Positions 11,036 through 24,500 of a stretch of DNA of 64,000 nt are shown here, one piece after another; position 1 is the first letter of the stretch; every line of letters starts with the position of its first letter. The stretch covers positions 555,049,136 to 555,113,135 of the forward strand of contig NC_081413.1 of assembly GCF_030272615.1 (NCBI RefSeq), in the 5' to 3' direction. Made by a program: the position numbers and the translations under genes. The stretch comes from Cryptomeria japonica. Lineage: Eukaryota > Streptophyta > Pinopsida > Cupressales > Cupressaceae. Below the pieces are notes generated by a model that was not told where the DNA came from, ran no database searches, and saw only the letters and a list, made by a program, of their open reading frames with translations.

Positions 11036-14000
11036 TGTGATGCCCAAACTTTTGGGCAAAAAATGCAACAACAATTTTTTTTAATAATGCTAAATTACTT
11101 GTGATCCATGCTCAAATAGTTGTGCTAACTTAATTAGTTTCACTAAAAGTTATCTTAAGTGGAAAATAAGAAAGTGCCTCAAATGCGATCCAAAAAAATA
11201 TATTTTATTTAACTAGGAGGCTTAGAACCTTTCCCAAGCTCCTAAGCGATTTGATAATAAATTTAATTAGGTTTTTATCTAAGAGTTGAAAGCCATCCAA
11301 ATATAATTCCTAATAAATTATATTTCAATCTTTGATAATTTTACTAATAATTCCCATAGTCAAATAAAGTTGATTAAAATATTCCAATAAGGTTACTACA
11401 ACTTTGATATTAATTAATTCACCAAATTGTAATTTTCAATTTAACTATATATAGCGATAATATTACTTCCTTATTTTACTTAAACAATTCTATAAACCAC
11501 TATTTTATCATTAATATAAATCTATTATATTAATATTAATTAATTGAACAAGTGTGTTAATAGGTCCCAAACGTAATTATAATATTTCAAAAAAAAGATT
11601 CAAATTCTACTAAATTAATATTAGTACAATTTCGTTGTATTAATATTGATTCATTAAGCAATAAAAAGTAAAGTCCCACACGTAATTAAATTAACATTAA
11701 TAAGTTGTCTAGAAACAATATCCTTTCATTATTGATATCTCATCCCCTAAAAGATTTAAATAATCACTTACAATGAAATTATCCCCTTGAATAAAAGAGT
11801 ACAATAAGGGTTTATTTAATCATTTATGATTAAAATACACCCTTAAGGATTCATATAATTGATTATAATTAAAGTACCCTCTTAGGTAATTATATAAACA
11901 ATTATAATCAAAATACCCTCCTTAACAAAATAAAATAACCATCTAACAATCTCAATTAAAATATTCCATTTAAAACATATATCTTAAGAAAACAAATTTC
12001 CTATAACACTATAAATCTTATTTTATTAAAAATGGGTTTTCCCCCATTCACTTTATTTTGATTTTCAAAAGAACCCCCTTTTTTTATATTTAAAAGTAAT
12101 GTGGGTTAACCCTATTTAGGGTTCCCCTTTTTATTTTAGCATATCTATCTTCTTTCATGAGCTTTCTAGCAAGCTCTAACCCTAATTCGGATTAGGGTAT
12201 TTTTTTTTTGACAAGGCATTCTTTCTCATTTCATGGTGGCTGCTTCTTGTAGGGCACCAAACTTACATGGCAGCCTCTACGAATCCCACAGGACCCCCTT
12301 TAATTTCTTGGCGCAGGGTTTATGTTTAATGGCAATGATTGGTAGAATGCGGTAGAGGGTTGGAGGGAAGTGACGATGAAAGCCGAGCCTCGCGGTGGCA
12401 CCATAGTATGTGGCGTCTGTCACACTGTGGTGGCATCACAGATTGTGGTGTCCACCACTGACTATGGCGACACCACATATTATGGTGTCCACCACCGATT
12501 GTAGCGTCCGTCATAGTCTATGACGACACCTCATAATGTGGTGTCTGCCCTCTCTCACGATATTTGGTTGAAGCAATTTTTTTTGGATAGTTTTTTTAAA
12601 TCAACCCAAAATAACGATGATATATCAATTTTTTTTAGATAGTTTTTTAGCTCATTTCTATCTCCCAAGCTAAAATTCCTAATCAAACTTGTCTCCAAGA
12701 TTGGAGAGTGGGTGATCAAAATTCCAAGTTTGAATCTCCTCCCTAAGTAGGCTCTCCTCACACTTTCCAACTTCCTTGGAAAGGATGTGAGATCCCATAG
12801 GTTGGTCTTCCCAACCTCTTACATGGTTTCTAAAAATGGGAACTAAAAAGGTAAGCGAAAGTGGGGAAGAGCTACTATCACTAAAATGGAAGGTTGTCTT
12901 ACCAAGGGTCAATCCTCAAAAAGTTGAATTTCCGTCCATCTTAGAAAATTCACTTTTGAGGTGACTTGACAGTCACATGTGAGTGGTCATGTGGCTAAAA
13001 AATGACCCTTACCCATAGGTATGTCATATGGGCCTTCAAAAGTGACCTAAACTCAACTCTAGGAGTTAGTTTGACCCCCCCAAAAACCATCTAAAATTTG
13101 TCTACGGGTCAAACTTGATTTGACCACACTAATGGTTGTTTAACAAAGTTATCTTTTGGGACCACAACATGATATATGAAATGCATTGGGTTTCACAAAT
13201 TACCTCTAAAGGACATGTCATTGCCAACTCACACACATCACAAGTGTCAAGTGACACCATAAAATACACATCACTAAAATATACTTGGCATGTCCTTTTT
13301 GGGAATAATAACATTAACAATTACAAATATGAATTTACACTCAAGCATCTCTATTATGAAATTAAATACATCGCATACGAGGTATTGTCTCTCCAAATAG
13401 ACAACCCTTGGCTTCACTATTTCACATAGGATTGGTCTTAGTTCTCCGTATAATTCTATGGTCACATGGATTATTATCCTGCACATCTCAATTCACACAT
13501 CAGTAGGTCCAAAACAATATGCATATATATATGAAAGAAAATACACGTCAAACACATAGCATCCGATTTCACACCATTTCATGAATTGATCTCCAAATCA
13601 ACAACAATAAAGATAGAAACCAATTACTTTTCCTAGCAATCCATATGTAATCATCTATTCAATTACAACATCATAAAAATCATATAAAGCAATCATCAAT
13701 TAGGTATGCATAAATGAATCACTACATCAATCTAAGTACTGAAATCAATCATAATGTGGAATACATCATATCCACTAGTTTTTTTGAAGATCAAATGTCC
13801 AAAGGTCTCATGACCACGATGTATCAAGGTTCTTTCTCGAAAGATAAGCCCACAACATAAATAAAAGATACTCTTATGATGGGTTCGAGATAGGACTCCA
13901 AACCCCAAACAAATATATGATACACAAATGATTTATGTCTAATTATCCTCAAGGGGTCACCATTCACTCATTTATCCTTCTAACATAGTCTGTCATATAG

Positions 14001-14097
14001 TATCAAAGCATCTTTACATAGTATTCCAACCATCCATGCAAGCTATTAATATGGTCAAACTAGGTTAACCAGAGTTTGATCGGGGAGGGGTACTACA
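11036..14097 (-). repeat. Probable gypsy 3' LTR H (3.06 kb)
   Basis: The left edge TGTGATGCCC interrupts copia F1 exactly. The right edge TACTACA is followed by a sequence whose complement is a purine tract, CTAGGGGGAGAGGA, as expected before a 3' LTR starting TGTAGTACCCC on the minus strand. That gives a very long AT-rich LTR with a GC-richer repetitive patch at 12401-12550. No coding region of credible length. The partner LTR and right target duplication are absent, so boundaries rest on terminal motifs only. Confidence 0.55.
12401..12550. repeat. Degenerate GC-richer minisatellite inside LTR H
   Basis: Roughly three to four imperfect units of about 36-56 bp built around GTGGTGTCCACCAC and TATGGCGACACCACA. 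CpG-rich compared with the surrounding AT-rich LTR. Confidence 0.6.
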
Positions 14098-14929
14098 TCC
14101 TCTCCCCCTAGGGTTCAACTTACTCCTGGAAGTCACAAAGCTAGGGTATGAAGACAGGGACATAATATTCTCAACAATTCTCAATAAACACACTGAAGCT
14201 TGTCTTGTCTACTAGGAAGATGCAATAGTAAAAAAATATCAACTTACTAACTTAACATGTATTGCTGCCATACTGCACTTATCTAGCATTTTTATTACAT
14301 TTTCCTTCTAACTCAAGTAGGTGTTTACAATTCCACTTTACCCATATCTCAATTACTTAAGTTAATGTGCTATTGAATTATATCAATACAAAACATTATC
14401 TTCTATTATCAAGGCTATTCATACAAGTTCACTTATTCAATTTTCTAGGTGTAATATTTTCTAGGATTTGTTCAAACAGGTATGTTCCATAGAATATCCT
14501 CATTCATTGCATATGTACCAAGAGATTTGACATAAAGGCTTACTTTATCCCATTGTGAAATACTTATTTTACTTCAAGATGCATCATAGGGATGAAACTA
14601 TGCATATTACATATCAACTTATGTGCATATAGCTTACTACCTCACTAGGCCACTAATTTACATACTCAAGGTTAAGTATCCAATCCTATTCATAATTAGT
14701 GTAGCATACTACCTTTAGGGTTTATAATAACAAGACATCTATGCATAAAGTTTCAAGTTAACTAGATCCCATCATTCATAACATCAAATATTAAGGTATA
14801 GAACAATCCCATTCTAAGAGAGTGACGAAAGTAATTACACTTAACCACACTCAGGGTTGCCTTAATTCAATAAGAATCCATGTAGACATCTCAATTATAT
14901 TTTCCAGCACTATGAGCTTGCAATTTTGA
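14098..14929. other. Gypsy H interior remnant, no gene seen
   Basis: Begins with the purine tract complement (CCTCTCCCCCTAGG) and continues as AT-rich sequence without a recognisable ORF, up to the start of copia fragment F2. Confidence 0.4.
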
Positions 14930-16096
14930 TCAAATGTGCATGTAATATCTAATACCATTCTCTCGGTGCCTATTTTAGACCATATAGTGCTTTATACAAT
15001 TTACACACCATGTCCTTATCATCGGTCAAGGAAAATCCATCTGGCTATTCAATGTATACTTCTTCTAGAATCCCATTTAGAAAGGTTGACTTGACATCCA
15101 TTTGGTAAACTTTGAATCCCTTATATGTAGCAAATACCAACAAAATCCATACTCCTTCTAATCTAGCAACAGGTGCAAATATTTCACCATAATCCTCATC
15201 TTCTTCTTGAGCATACCCTTTGCAGACCAACCTTGCCTTGTTTCTTACAATTCTTCCTTCTTCATCCAATCTATTCCTAAAGACCCATTTTGTTCCAATC
15301 ACATTCTTATCCTCCAGTCTAGGAACAAGTGACCATGTCTGATTCTTCTCAATTTGATCTAATTCTTCATTCATTGCATTAACCCAATCATCATCCTTTA
15401 GTTCTTCCTTAACTATCTTGGGTTCAATTATAGATTTCAAACATGAGTTCTCTTAGATCTTTCTCCCGGTTTACACACCTACATTCTTATCACCAATTAT
15501 CTTCTCTTGTGAATAATTTAATCTGACATATCTAGGTATTGCTTGTGTCAGTTTTGCATCTTCTTCACTAGGTTCTTAATCTTCTTCATCACTATCATCG
15601 CTTACCGGTTCTTCATTATTTTTTGCCTCTGATTCAATGATAAAAAACTTTTCCTTATTATCATCCTTTTTAGGTTTTGATCAGATTGTACCTTTAGACT
15701 TATCAAATAGCTCATCAACTTTTACATTGGCACTTTCAATAATTTTCTTAGTTCTCTTATTGTAACATTTATATGCCTTACTCTTAGAAGAGTAACCAAG
15801 AAAAATTTCCTCATCAGATTTTGTGTCAAATTTCTCAGTGTAGTTATCTCTCTTAATAAAACATTCACTTCAAAAAATTTTAAAATAACTTACATAAGGG
15901 GTTTTTCCATACCATATCTCATAGGGTGTCTTATTGGTACCTCTCTTTACCAATATCCAGTTTAAAGTGTATACAATAGTACTGACCACTTCTCTTCAAT
16001 TTTTTTAAAATACATTACCCTGCAATAACATGGTTCTTGTAACTTCAATTATTGTTCTGTTCATTCTTTCTGCTATGCAATTCTATTATGGTATTT
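14930..16096 (-). pseudogene. Copia fragment F2 (integrase C-terminus to RT N-terminus)
   Basis: Minus-strand copia pol. From 16090 down: AERMNRTIIEV-type integrase end, KTPYEIWYGKTPYVSYFKIF, RDNYTEKFDTKSDEEIFLGYSSKSKAYKCYN, the acidic linker, then RT 15440-15045 as a clean 131-codon frame ([59 protein letters not shown]). The Asp of [11 protein letters not shown] is intact here. It ends at an LHAHLIK segment near 14930. Very close in sequence to element I. At 16096 it joins LTR sequence of I abruptly, inside codons that in I continue into integrase, so this is a deletion or recombination joint. Confidence 0.88.
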
Positions 16097-17209
16097 GCCT
16101 AGTAGCCCGATTAGGAGCTTGATGATCTATTAGGATCAACTTCATGAGATAATTGAACACTCTTATGAGAGATACCCTATTCGGTGACTTAAATGTTTAA
16201 GGCCTATTAGGACCTATCCAGTTAAGGGATTTAACTTGTTGCAACTATTAGGGAACAACAATAAGAAAATGATTTGTTACTTGCACTTCTCTACTTGCTT
16301 GATCAAATCTAGCTATACACAACACTCTACAACTCTCAAGCAGATCTTATACTTCACTTGGATGACTTGACAACTTCTCTAAGACTACCGACATCATAAA
16401 CATCAACTGTGTCTTCCTAAATTGCCATCTCAACTAGGTCTGCCACTAAACCCTAATTAAATCTTGAATTTACAATATAAATCACAAGAGATCATCACAT
16501 ATCGATATACAGATCATTACAACCAATTACCATGTAATATCAACTATTGGTTGATCGTAACCCATCGCGAAAATCCAATCTGTACCAAAGTCAAACCCTC
16601 AAAACACTCTACTAATCTTTTTGCTGATTCCCAAAAAATTCTTCCTTGAATCATGCCAAAACAACACTCAAATATTTTCATGCAGGTTGTGTCATGTTAC
16701 CAACTTCATGTAGACTTGTCATCAATCACTGTCATAAAAAAAATCATTACCGATTTGATGATTTCTTCACCGGTCTTAAACCTTACTAAAACCTTAGCAA
16801 AACTTCATCAGAAATTTGAAACACGTCTTTTGATAATCTTCACAAGTTCCAATTCTGGTCAGATACACCTTTTCATGATATAGGTTCACCATCCAAACCA
16901 CAAATCACCAAACATTACCCATCATCAGATCTAATCAAAACTTATCTTCTTTACCAGTTAATGTCCTATTTCACATACTTTAGTTCTTTGTTGGTAGACC
17001 CTGTCTTTCGGTAAACCAAATCACTAAGATAACAAAACAAAACATCAAGAATATCAGTTGCCATCAATGACAACACAAATAACTGATCATGTCATCTAAT
17101 CACAAAATCTCAATCTCTTCATCACAAATAGACTTCTATCCTTTACCGATGTAGTCATCAGACTTCAACTGCATCACCTCATCTGCATCAGTTATGCCAA
17201 ATCCCAACA
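16097..17209 (-). repeat. 3' LTR of copia I, truncated
   Basis: Matches 23673-24757 (both start ATTTGCCTAG and end with ...CCAACA). The G-rich hairpin end present at 21611-21643 is missing here, so the U5 end was deleted at the F2 joint. Confidence 0.82.
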
Positions 17210-17226
17210 TTCTCCCCCTTAGGCAT
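17210..17226 (-). promoter_or_regulatory. Polypurine tract of copia I
   Basis: Minus strand GATGCCTAAGGGGGAGAA directly precedes the LTR TGTTGGG start. Three similar tracts lie at about 17327-17337, 17397-17409 and 17520-17532. Confidence 0.75.
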
Positions 17227-17640
17227 CAATGGCAACACTAATCAGATATACAATCAGAGTATCATCATCATCTACAACTTTCTTGTTGATATCACATCAT
17301 CGGTTGATTTTCCTCCTTTTTTCATCTCCCCCTTAACCAATGGTTCTCTCAATCTAATATTTTCTCTTCTCCCATATCTGATTTCTTTTCTTTTCTTCTC
17401 CCCCTTTGATAACAATGCCAAAGGTTATAAATGCATCACTTGTCTTCAATTCTATTGCTGCCTCTTCCATCATCTCAAAAAAAATATTTGAGCATTAAAT
17501 CATAACTTTACATCTGACTTTCTCCCCCAAAGGAGTAGCCTACACCTTCATCAATCCTTAGTGAAAAATAAACATGAAATCCACATGATTGATGGATCTC
17601 CATCATTCTAGTTCTTTTGGTGTAGGGGTCTAAACCCTAG
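17227..17640. other. 3' untranslated stretch of copia I
   Basis: No gene seen. AT-rich sequence with the extra purine tracts noted above, up to the end of the RNase H coding region. Confidence 0.5.
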
Positions 17641-18690
17641 TTTACCTCTAAGAAACTCAAAGGGAGCCTTCGGTAAGGGCTTAGTAAAGATATCAATTAA
17701 CTGATCTTTACTCTTCACATATTCTATCTTCACTTTTTTTTCTTTAACTCTTTCCCTTAGGAAGTGATACTTCAATTAAATATTCTTGGTTCTAGAATGC
17801 AGTAGAGGATTCTTAGAAATATTTATTGTACTTGTATTATCACAATAGATAGTCACCGATTCAGGCATATCTATCTTGAATCCTTCTAGCACATGCTTCA
17901 TCCATATTTCTTGTGTGCAATTCACGGATTTAGCTACATACTCTGCTTCAGTTGTAGATTAAGAAACACAAGTTTGTTTCTTGCTTGTCCATGCCACTAA
18001 TCTTCCTCCAAGTAGAAAAGATCCACCGGTTGTGCTTTTCCGATCATCCACATTACCTGCCCAATCAACATTAGTAAAGACATCCAAAGTAGAATCCCCT
18101 TTATAGGGATACCATAAACCATACTCTACTGTGCCTTTGATATACCGAAACCATGTGACTCTCATAGTCTCTTTTTGAAATCTAGTCACTAATCCAATAG
18201 CATGAGCTCAATGTCTAGTCTGCTATGGACAATATAGTGTAGCTTGCCAATAATAGATCTATACTCTTTTTCACTAACAATAGGGGAATCATCTTCCTTT
18301 GACAACTTGTAGCCTGTCACCATCGGTGTTCCTACTAGTTTGCAGTCTTCCATTCCTAAAGTCTTCAACTCCTCTTTAATATACTTGGTTTGACAAATAA
18401 AAATACCACCATCCAGTTGTTGGATTCGTAAGCCAATAAAGAGCTTTATTTCATAGATTAGAGACATTTATAATTCCTTTTTCATTATATCAACAAAGTC
18501 CATACACATATCATCATTTCCACCAAAAAATATGTCATCTACAAACACTTCTGATATCAGCATCTTCTCTCCATCAGTCTTCAAATAAATGTTTTTGTTC
18601 TCACTAGTATATTGGAATCCAATTTGGATCAAATGTGCATGGTGACTATTTTAGACCATGTAGTGCTTTATACAATTTACACCCCATGTC
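17641..18690 (-). pseudogene. Copia I RT C-terminus and RNase H
   Basis: The RT active site is present as FVDDIFFGGNDD near 18520. Downstream: FIGLRIQQLDGGIFICQTKY (about 18430), KLSKEDDSPIVSEKEYRSIIGKLHYI, then RNase H with YKGDSTLDVFTNVDWAGNVDDRKSTTG (18100), TEAEYVA (17940), YCDNTSTINISKNPLLHSRTK and KIEYVKSKDQLIDIFTKAL (17700). The Asp-Glu-Asp RNase H residues are visible. The RT segment between KALHGLK and LIQIGFQ has a short deletion compared with F1. Stops are scattered through it. Confidence 0.88.
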
Positions 18691-19960
18691 CTTATCATCG
18701 ATCAAGGAAAATCCTTCTGGGTATTCAATGTATACTTCTTCTAGAATCCCATTTAGAAAGGTTGATTTGACATCCATTTGGTAAACTTTGAATCCCTTAT
18801 ATGTAGCAAATACCAAAAAATTCCATACTCCTAATCTAGCAATAGGTGTAAATATTTCACCATAATCCTCATCTTCTTCTTAAGCATACCCTTTGCAGAC
18901 TAACCTTGCCTTGTTTCTTACAATTCTTCCTTCTTCATCCAATCTATTCCTAAAGACCCATTTTGTTCCAATTACATTCTTATCCTCCAGTCTAGGAACA
19001 AGTGACCATGTCTGATTCTTCTCAATTTTATCTAATTCTTCATTCATTGCATTCACCCAATCATCATCCTTTAGTGCTTCCTTAACTATCTTGGGTTCAA
19101 TTGTTGATTTCAAACATGAGTTCTCTTGGATCTTTCTCCTGGTTTACACACCTGCATTCTTATCACCAATTATCTTCTCTTGTGAATAACTTAATCTAAC
19201 ATATCTAGGTATTGCCTGTGTCGGTTCTACATCTTCTTTTCTAGGTTCTTCATCTTCTTCATCGCTATCATCGCTTACCGTTGAGCATCAAGTTCTACAT
19301 TTGCTGGTTCTTCATTATTTTTTGCCTCTGATTCAATGATAAAAAACTTTTCCTTATTATCATCCTCTTTAGGTTCTAATCAGCTTGTACCTTCAGACTT
19401 ATCAAATAGATCATCAAATTTTATATTAGCACTTTCAACAATTTTCTTAGTTCTCTTATTGTAACATTTATATGCCTTACTCTTAGAAGAGTAACGAAGA
19501 AAAATTTCCTCATCAGATTTTGTATCAAATTTCTCAGTGTAGTTATCTCTCTTAATAAAACATTGACTTCCAAATATTTTAAAATAACTTACATAAGGGG
19601 TTTTTCCATACCATATCTCATAGGGTGTCTTATTGGTACCTCTCTTTACTAGTATCTAGTTTAAAGTGTATACAACAGTACTGACCACTTCTCTCCAAAA
19701 CATTTTGAATACATTACCCTACAATAACATGGTTCTTGTAACTTCATTTATTGTTTTGTTCATTCTTTCTGCTATGCAATTCTATTGTGGTGTCCTCGGA
19801 GAAGACATCTGTCTCTTTATAACCTATTCATCATAATACTTAACAAATTCATCAGATGTGAATTCACCTCCTCGGTCTGATCTTAAACACTCCAAGTTCT
19901 TACTGGTTTCCTTCTCAACTAGAGCTTTAAATGATTTAAATTTATTAAATGCTTCTTATT
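18691..19960 (-). pseudogene. Copia I RT N-terminus, linker and integrase C-terminus
   Basis: RT start in 19113-18880 ([55 protein letters not shown]) and on to [19 protein letters not shown] near 18740. Upstream (19960-19140) is the integrase C-terminal part: SDRGGEF with the second catalytic Asp, AERMNKTI with the catalytic Glu context, KTPYEIWYGKTPYVSYFKIF, SKAYKCYN, then an acidic linker. Broken by several stops. Confidence 0.87.
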
Positions 19961-20530
19961 TTTGTCTCAAAAATATCACCCACATCATTTTAGAATAGTC
20001 ATCAGTGAAGATCATGAAATAATTATCACCATAATAACTCCTTGTTCTCATAGGGTCACAAAGATCAGTATGTACGAAATCTAAAACATTCTCATAACTA
20101 CAATTCTTTCTCTTGAAAGAAATAGAGGTCATCTTACCGATTTGACAATATTTACATATCACACTATCCGGTTTGACAAGTTCGAGTAATCCTCTTACAA
20201 CACTTGACTTACTTATCTTAACCAAATTATCAAAATTAACATGACAACATATTTTATGCCACAACCAACTATCTTCCATTTTTGCAACTAGACAATTATT
20301 AATATTACTATTCAAATGGAATAAGTTACCTTTAATTTGCTTCCTTGTAGCAATCAGTTCACCATTACCTCCAAGAATTCTATAGACTCCACTTTTAAAC
20401 TCAAGCAAGAAACCTTTATTATTAAGCTGAGCAACATTTCAAAGATTATACTTAAGACCATCAACCCAAAATACATCATCAACATTACTCTTCTCATTTA
20501 GAGAGGTTGAACCTTTCCCTTTCACCATGC
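19956..20530 (-). pseudogene. Copia I gag_pre-integrase and integrase N-terminal half
   Basis: A 150-codon open stretch (20408-19956) holds the pre-integrase zinc site (WHKICCHVNFDNLVKIS, CKYCQIGKMT with the CxxC intact) and the start of the DDE core (FVHTDLCDP with the first Asp, FTDDYSKMMWVIF). Cuts DNA ends and joins them to target DNA in active relatives. Upstream 20530-20409 continues in frame with stops. The second Asp and the Glu lie in the neighbouring broken segment. Confidence 0.88.
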
Positions 20531-20570
20531 AAGGAGAGTTATTTAGAAATCTAACAACACCTACATCAAA

Positions 20571-21560
20571 TTATTTAAAGGCTATGAACTTACTTTTATC
20601 TCTAGTCATGTGGTGTGAGCAACCACTATCTATAATCCATTCATCACTATTCTCCATATGAGATAGTAGTTCCTTTTCATCAGACAGTTCCTCCTTCATG
20701 ACTACAAACACAATTTCTTCATTGTCATCTTCTTCTTTTGACTCCTCATCAGTCACACCTTCATCTACTGCAACATAACAATGTTTCTTGCCCTTTCCTT
20801 TGAATCTTCTAAACTTATCTTTCTTGCATTCATGATTTTGACATATATCTTTTCCTTTTCTAGTAGATGAATCAGTAACAGAAGCTTTAAAGATAGAGTT
20901 AGTAGATTTTTTCACACTATTGTCAAAACTATTTAACTCAAAATTTGTAAGGTTGCCAATCAAGGAATCAATAGTTACCTTATCCTTTGAAATAGATCTA
21001 AGTTCTTGGATTGCCAATACTTTTATAGCATACTAGGGTTGAAGAGTTCTGAGCATTTTACTTACTATAACATCATCTTCTATTTTACTTCCTACACTCT
21101 TTATGCTGCCAACAACTTCTTTGATTCTCTGACCATACTATGCAATATTTTCTCCTTCAAGTATTCTCATGTCGTCGAACTTTTCTCTCAAGCTTTCCTC
21201 TTTGGCTCTTTGAATATTCTCATCTCCTCCATAGAATGTCTCAAACTTTTCCCAAACCTCACCTAAGTTTCCAATCTTTGAACATCAATATATTTTTAAT
21301 CAGATAAAGTACTTACAATAGCTTCTAGGGATTGCATGTTATCTTGTTTCTCTCTGAGTTCATCCGATATCAAGAGAGTAGTGGTAGGAGAAACATATGT
21401 TGTTTCAACTTGCTTCCAATATTGTGGACCAATACCTTTGATGTAGATCTTCATTCTTTCTTTCGAGATCTTGTAGTTATCCTTGTTAAACTTAGGATCC
21501 TATTTCTTCATCATCTTGAATTCCTCAGAATCTTTTCCTCAAGCAGTTAGGCTTTTTTCA
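20571..21560 (-). pseudogene. Copia I gag and aspartic protease
   Basis: Gag of the UBN2 type in 21560-21017, badly broken (KDPKFNKDNYKISKERMKIYIKG near 21500; DELREKQDNMQSLEAIVS; MRESKK...LLAA). The 148-codon stretch 21017-20571 is the gag tail with a basic region and then the protease active site WIIDSGCSHHMTRD (about 20625), where copia usually has DSGA/CSxHM. I see one possible zinc knuckle remnant (CQNHECKK) only. Confidence 0.8.
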
Positions 21561-21574
21561 CATAGAGGACCAAG

Positions 21575-21588
21575 TATTTGATACCAAT
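21575..21588 (-). promoter_or_regulatory. Primer-binding site of copia I
   Basis: Minus strand ATTGGTATCAAATA next to the LTR. The first nine bases fit the initiator-Met tRNA complement, the rest has diverged. Confidence 0.65.
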
Positions 21589-24500
21589 TTTTAATCCAAT
21601 AAGGATCCATTTAATACTAAGAGGGGGGGTGAATCAATATTAAGACTATGTGCGGGAAATGAGGGTGACAGAAATAGAAAAGTCAATTTTGAAAGGTCCA
21701 CACAATAATGAGACTCTTGGTGCAAGTTATAGGAGCTATCTGAGATAACTCAAATTCCCAAGGGGTGTCCCATTGTTCACTATCTCACAGGATTCCTAGG
21801 GTCTCACTCTTGCTCTCAGATCACTGAGCAAAGTGGCATAGGAATGACAACTCCAAGAATGAGTGATGTTTGTTTATAAGGATGAATGTATTCCTACAAC
21901 ATGTATGATATTGAAACTAGGATGATTAAACTAGTATGAATATTATGCTATGATTAAAGATTAGTAATCCTATCCTAACATGATATACTAGTCTAACATG
22001 GATATGCTATGATATTTAAAATGCTTGTAAATGCTTATTATGATTAATTAAAGAGATGCTAAATGCTTAGTAAAATGACTATAAGCTTGATGCATAAAAC
22101 TTCTATATCACTAGAAAAATGACTATAAGTTTGATACACAAAGACTTAGACCTTTAAATGAGAGAATGAGAGCTCTATTTATAGGGGAAATAGGGCAATG
22201 GAGGGTCAATATTGAGCAATCTTAACAAGGGATAGGATTGAAAGTTAATCAATCCTTGCTCACAATTCTCACCAATGAAATGGTGACAATTGTCAACAAG
22301 AGGTTGCTTGAGAGGGAATGTAAGAAACATTAAATGCTTTAGAGGACATGAAGGTTACCTTAGGAGGTAATGTTAAGGTTAGGCTAAGTTCATTGATTGG
22401 ATAAAGCTTTTATCCAAGGGGTAAACTCTTGTGCAAAGGTTAAAGGGATAACCAAGGTAAAGCCATGAATGCTTGATTGAGACCCTTGGGTTGGATGAAG
22501 GTTGAGTTAGGAAAAATTCTCTAACCATGCCAAAAGGGTGAGTTAACCATTAATGGTTTAGAAGACTTTGGTGAAAAATTTGTAAGAGTCCTTCCAAATT
22601 TGGGGGAACTCAAAAAGTTAGCTTGTTGAAGACATAAATGCTTTATTGCTTTTAGAAGACTTTCCTCCAATTTTCAGAAGTGACATCCTCAAATTTAGGG
22701 AAATGACATGATTGGAGGGATTAGGCTAATTGACTAAGATTAGATGGGTTCTAGAAGAATGCTTTAGGATGCAAGTGGGAGATGTAGAAAAATGCAAGTG
22801 GATGGAGGGGAATTTTAATTAAAATAAATTACTTTATTTCAACTAAAATAGAAGCAACTTGCATAAATACAAGTAGGGGATTTAAATAAATAAATTAGAT
22901 TTATTTACTTGTAAAGATCAATTTAATTAAATGTAAATTTAATTAAAAGGGGAGAAAGGGGAATTAATTAAATAAAGTGGGTTATTTAATTAAAGACTAG
23001 AAAAGGCTTAGGTGAACTTAATTAAATAAATTGAGTAATTCATTTAATTAAATAGATGAATGGGGAGAAATTAACTAAATAGAATTTAATTAAATAGAGG
23101 AATGGGGTTAAAATTAATATTAAATATTCATTTAGGAAAGTGGTCATTTTTATATGTCTACAAAGACCAATTGAAACTTTAAACCCAAAATCAAACTTAT
23201 AGCAGATCTGAAACCATTTAACAAATATCTCAACTTCTTTAATCAGATCTAATAACCTCTTAATCAGGTTTTCTTAACACATTAATCAAATAATTTACCA
23301 CATTTACCAATACTTTCACCACCAAAGCAACCATATATATCTGATCATTTACTAACTCTATATTGTCATCAATCAAATCAAAACACTTTCAATACCAACA
23401 CATATTAGTACCAATAACCTCTGATAAACTTTTGATAAAACATCATAACCGGTGTCAGAAATAATGCATGAAATGAAACATAAACAAGAACATCACATGA
23501 AAAACATTCCAAACATGAAAACCATAATTTTTTGACGTAGAAACCCAAATAGGTAAAAACCATGGTGGGAGTTGGGAGCCATAAATATCTGTACTCTTTT
23601 GAAGTATGCCCTGTTAGGAGCTTATAATATGCCCCGTTAGGAGAAGACCTTTTTAGGAATCACCCATTTAGGGGATTTGCCTAGCAGCCCAATTAAGAGC
23701 TTGATGATATTTTAGGATCAACCTCATGAGAAGATTTAATACTCTTTTGAGAGCTGCCCTATTAGGACCTACCCGGTTAAGGGATTAAACCTACTGCAGC
23801 TGTTAGGGACCAATAGTAAGAAAATAATATGTTACTTGCACTTCTTTACTTGCTTGATTAGATTAAGTTATACACAACACTTTGCAACTCTTAGGTAGAT
23901 CTCACACTTCACTTGGATGGATTAACTCATTCTCTAAGACCGCTAACATCCAAAACATCAACTGTGTCATCCTAAATAGCCACCTCAACTAGGTGATCGA
24001 CCACTAAACCCTAATTACATCTTGAATTTACAATTAAAATCATAAGAGATCATCACAAAATGATATACATATTATTAAAACAAATTACAAGGCAATATCA
24101 ACCATGGGTTGATCGTAACCCATCATGAAAATCTGATCTGTACCAAAGTCAAACCCTCAAAACACTCTACTAAGCATTTCACTAATTCTCAAGAAATTCT
24201 TCCTTGAATCATGCCAAAACAACAATCAAATATTTTCATGTAGTTTATGCTATGTTACCAACTTCGTCTAGACTTTTCACCGATCATCGTTATAACAAAA
24301 ATCATTACCGGTTTGATGATTTCTTCACTGATATTAAACCCTACTAAAACCTTAGCAAACCTTCATCAGAAATTTGAAACATGCCTTCTAGTAATCTTCA
24401 CAAGTTCCAGTTCTGGTCAGATACACCTTTCCATGATACAGGTTCACTATCTAAACCGCAAATCACCAAACATCGTCGATCATTGGATCCAATCAAAACA

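Noticed and set aside
13129-13486. Overlapping ORFs of 63-97 codons on both strands in LTR H
   Set aside because: Chance ORFs in AT-rich LTR sequence, no motif.
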